Source of the DNA: Bradyrhizobium vignae
GTDB lineage: Bacteria > Pseudomonadota > Alphaproteobacteria > Rhizobiales > Xanthobacteraceae
Direction of reading: 5' to 3'
DNA: 58,915 nt
NCBI RefSeq assembly: GCF_004114425.1
Contig: NZ_RDQF01000049.1
Span: 1 to 58,915, forward strand
Shown here: positions 58,145 to 58,915 of the stretch, in pieces
Layout of the letters: every line of letters starts with the position of its first letter
Numbering within the stretch: the first letter of the stretch is position 1
Notes under the pieces: model-generated
Databases searched by the model: none
What the model was told of the DNA's origin: nothing
Seen by the model: only the letters and a program-made list of their open reading frames with translations
Translations under genes and position numbers: made by a program

Positions 58145-58915
58145 GTGGAAATCAGACAGGAGCGACCCGCCACGAAGGACCACTGCGAGCCGCGGCCTTA
58201 CTGCGAGTTCTGGCGGCGCCATGGCCGGACCAAGCTGGTGCAGTCATCGACGAACCGAGGCTGGTCAGGCCTGTCGGCCGAGTTGCGCGCGCATTACGAG
58301 AGCATCGTTCCTTGGCGGGGTTCCCAATCCGACATCGAAATTGCCGTCGATATCGCCGGGGACCATGCATCGCCGATCACGCGTCGCTTCCGGGATCGCA
58401 AACCGGACCGTCAGCCGCCGCGATACGGTTTGGTTGTGCCCTGCGGGGTGGCGAGAAGGTTCGGTCGATCGCGCAGGCGACCAACCGGAGATCGTGCATA
58501 TCTATCTTCCTCCGAGCGCGTTCTCTCCGGACAAGCTCGGAGTCGACGTCGATGGCTTGCCGTCCGGTGCCCTGAGATTTGAAAGTGCTCTCGAGGATCC
58601 GCTGCTGGGCGAGAGATGGCGAGGGCAGTCGCATCGGAGCTGCGGGCGGAAAGCTGTACCGGCAGGCTGCTGGTGGAGACGCTTGCCTGCAGCATGGCGG
58701 CGAGACTGGTGCAAAGATACGTCAGCGTATCCGCCGCGCAATCGGGTGCTTTTCTTGCTAGAGCAGGGCTCGATCGGCGCAGGGTTTTCCGCATAGGCGT
58801 TAAGGTAGCGCGAGCATCGATTGATACGGACGTTTTCGAGGAGGCTCGCGCAGGTGCCGCCCAAGCGCTCGCTTTCTGCGGCGAAAGCAACGGATGGTTG
58901 GTTGTGGAATGATCG
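58145..58915 (+). pseudogene. AraC-family regulator with several frameshifts, cut by the window end
   Basis: A GTG at 58145 opens a frame with RGWSGLSAELRAHYESIVPW, then RGSQSDIEIAVDIAGDHASP. A second frame continues RDTVWLCPAGWREGSVDRAG, then EIVHIYLPPSAFSPDKLGVD, and a third from about 58616 with MARAVASELRAESCTGRLLV, then LACSMAARLVQRYV. These are successive parts of an AraC ligand-binding domain of about 200 residues. The HTH domain is not seen before the window ends. At least two frame changes are needed, so the gene is inactive as given. Confidence 0.65.

Noticed and set aside
1..58915. CRISPR arrays, tRNA or rRNA genes, phage structural genes
   Set aside because: No regularly spaced repeats, no tRNA-like sequence with conserved loops and no rRNA segment were noticed on reading; a dedicated scan was not possible.

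Overview
The window is high-GC DNA from what looks like an alphaproteobacterium of the Bradyrhizobium/Nitrobacteraceae type. That is an inference from three things: the abundance of catabolic operons with LysR, MarR, AraC and MocR regulators; orphan branched-chain-type solute-binding proteins; and Ku/LigD end-joining genes set among many very small conserved proteins. No replication, ribosomal, tRNA or rRNA gene was seen. The window reads as accessory DNA.

Layout. 0-1 kb: a possible IS end and a truncated LysR gene. 1-7.3 kb: a MocR regulator that lacks its PLP lysine, a secreted cupin, an exported acetamidase/formamidase-family protein, and a metal ABC binding protein plus permease with no ATPase. 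7.2-14.4 kb: quinone oxidoreductase, HD hydrolase, MFS pump, cupin, GlxA-type regulator, second HD hydrolase, nitroreductase and 4-hydroxylaminobenzoate lyase (PnbB family). A repeat of about 85 bp lies in front of both halves. 14.6-21 kb: frameshifted cupin, SDR, a three-component Rieske oxygenase (alpha subunit, ferredoxin, reductase), MarR regulator and a solute-binding protein. Two promoters here carry the same palindrome, CTTCCTAGGAAG, between -35 and -10. 21-28.4 kb: amidohydrolase, small genes with a ligD fragment, LysR, solute-binding protein, and a second nitroreductase/lyase pair. 29.2-33.9 kb: LysR, CaiB/BaiF CoA-transferase, HMG-CoA-lyase-type enzyme and MFS importer, a compact organic-acid catabolic operon. 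33.8-46.9 kb: LigD, frameshifted Ku, isochorismatase-type hydrolase, AraC regulators, and many small or broken genes. 46.9-58.9 kb: cytochrome P460, Tat-exported alpha/beta hydrolase, Ohr, a giant winged-helix/NB-ARC/TPR regulator, a broken HlyD efflux gene, broken tautomerase, broken DUF3883 gene, a second Tat alpha/beta hydrolase and a broken AraC gene running to the window edge.

How it works together (inference). Nitroreductase plus PnbB lyase would turn 4-nitrobenzoate-like compounds into protocatechuate and ammonia by way of the hydroxylamine. The pair occurs twice, each beside its own uptake or hydrolase genes. The Rieske system, SDR, amidohydrolase, acetamidase and CoA-transferase/lyase operons suggest a patchwork island for aromatic and amide carbon.

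Gene decay is conspicuous, above all from 36 kb onward. At least seven reading frames are broken by a single frameshift and several more by an in-frame TAG. Either this is a decaying island or the sequence carries indel errors.
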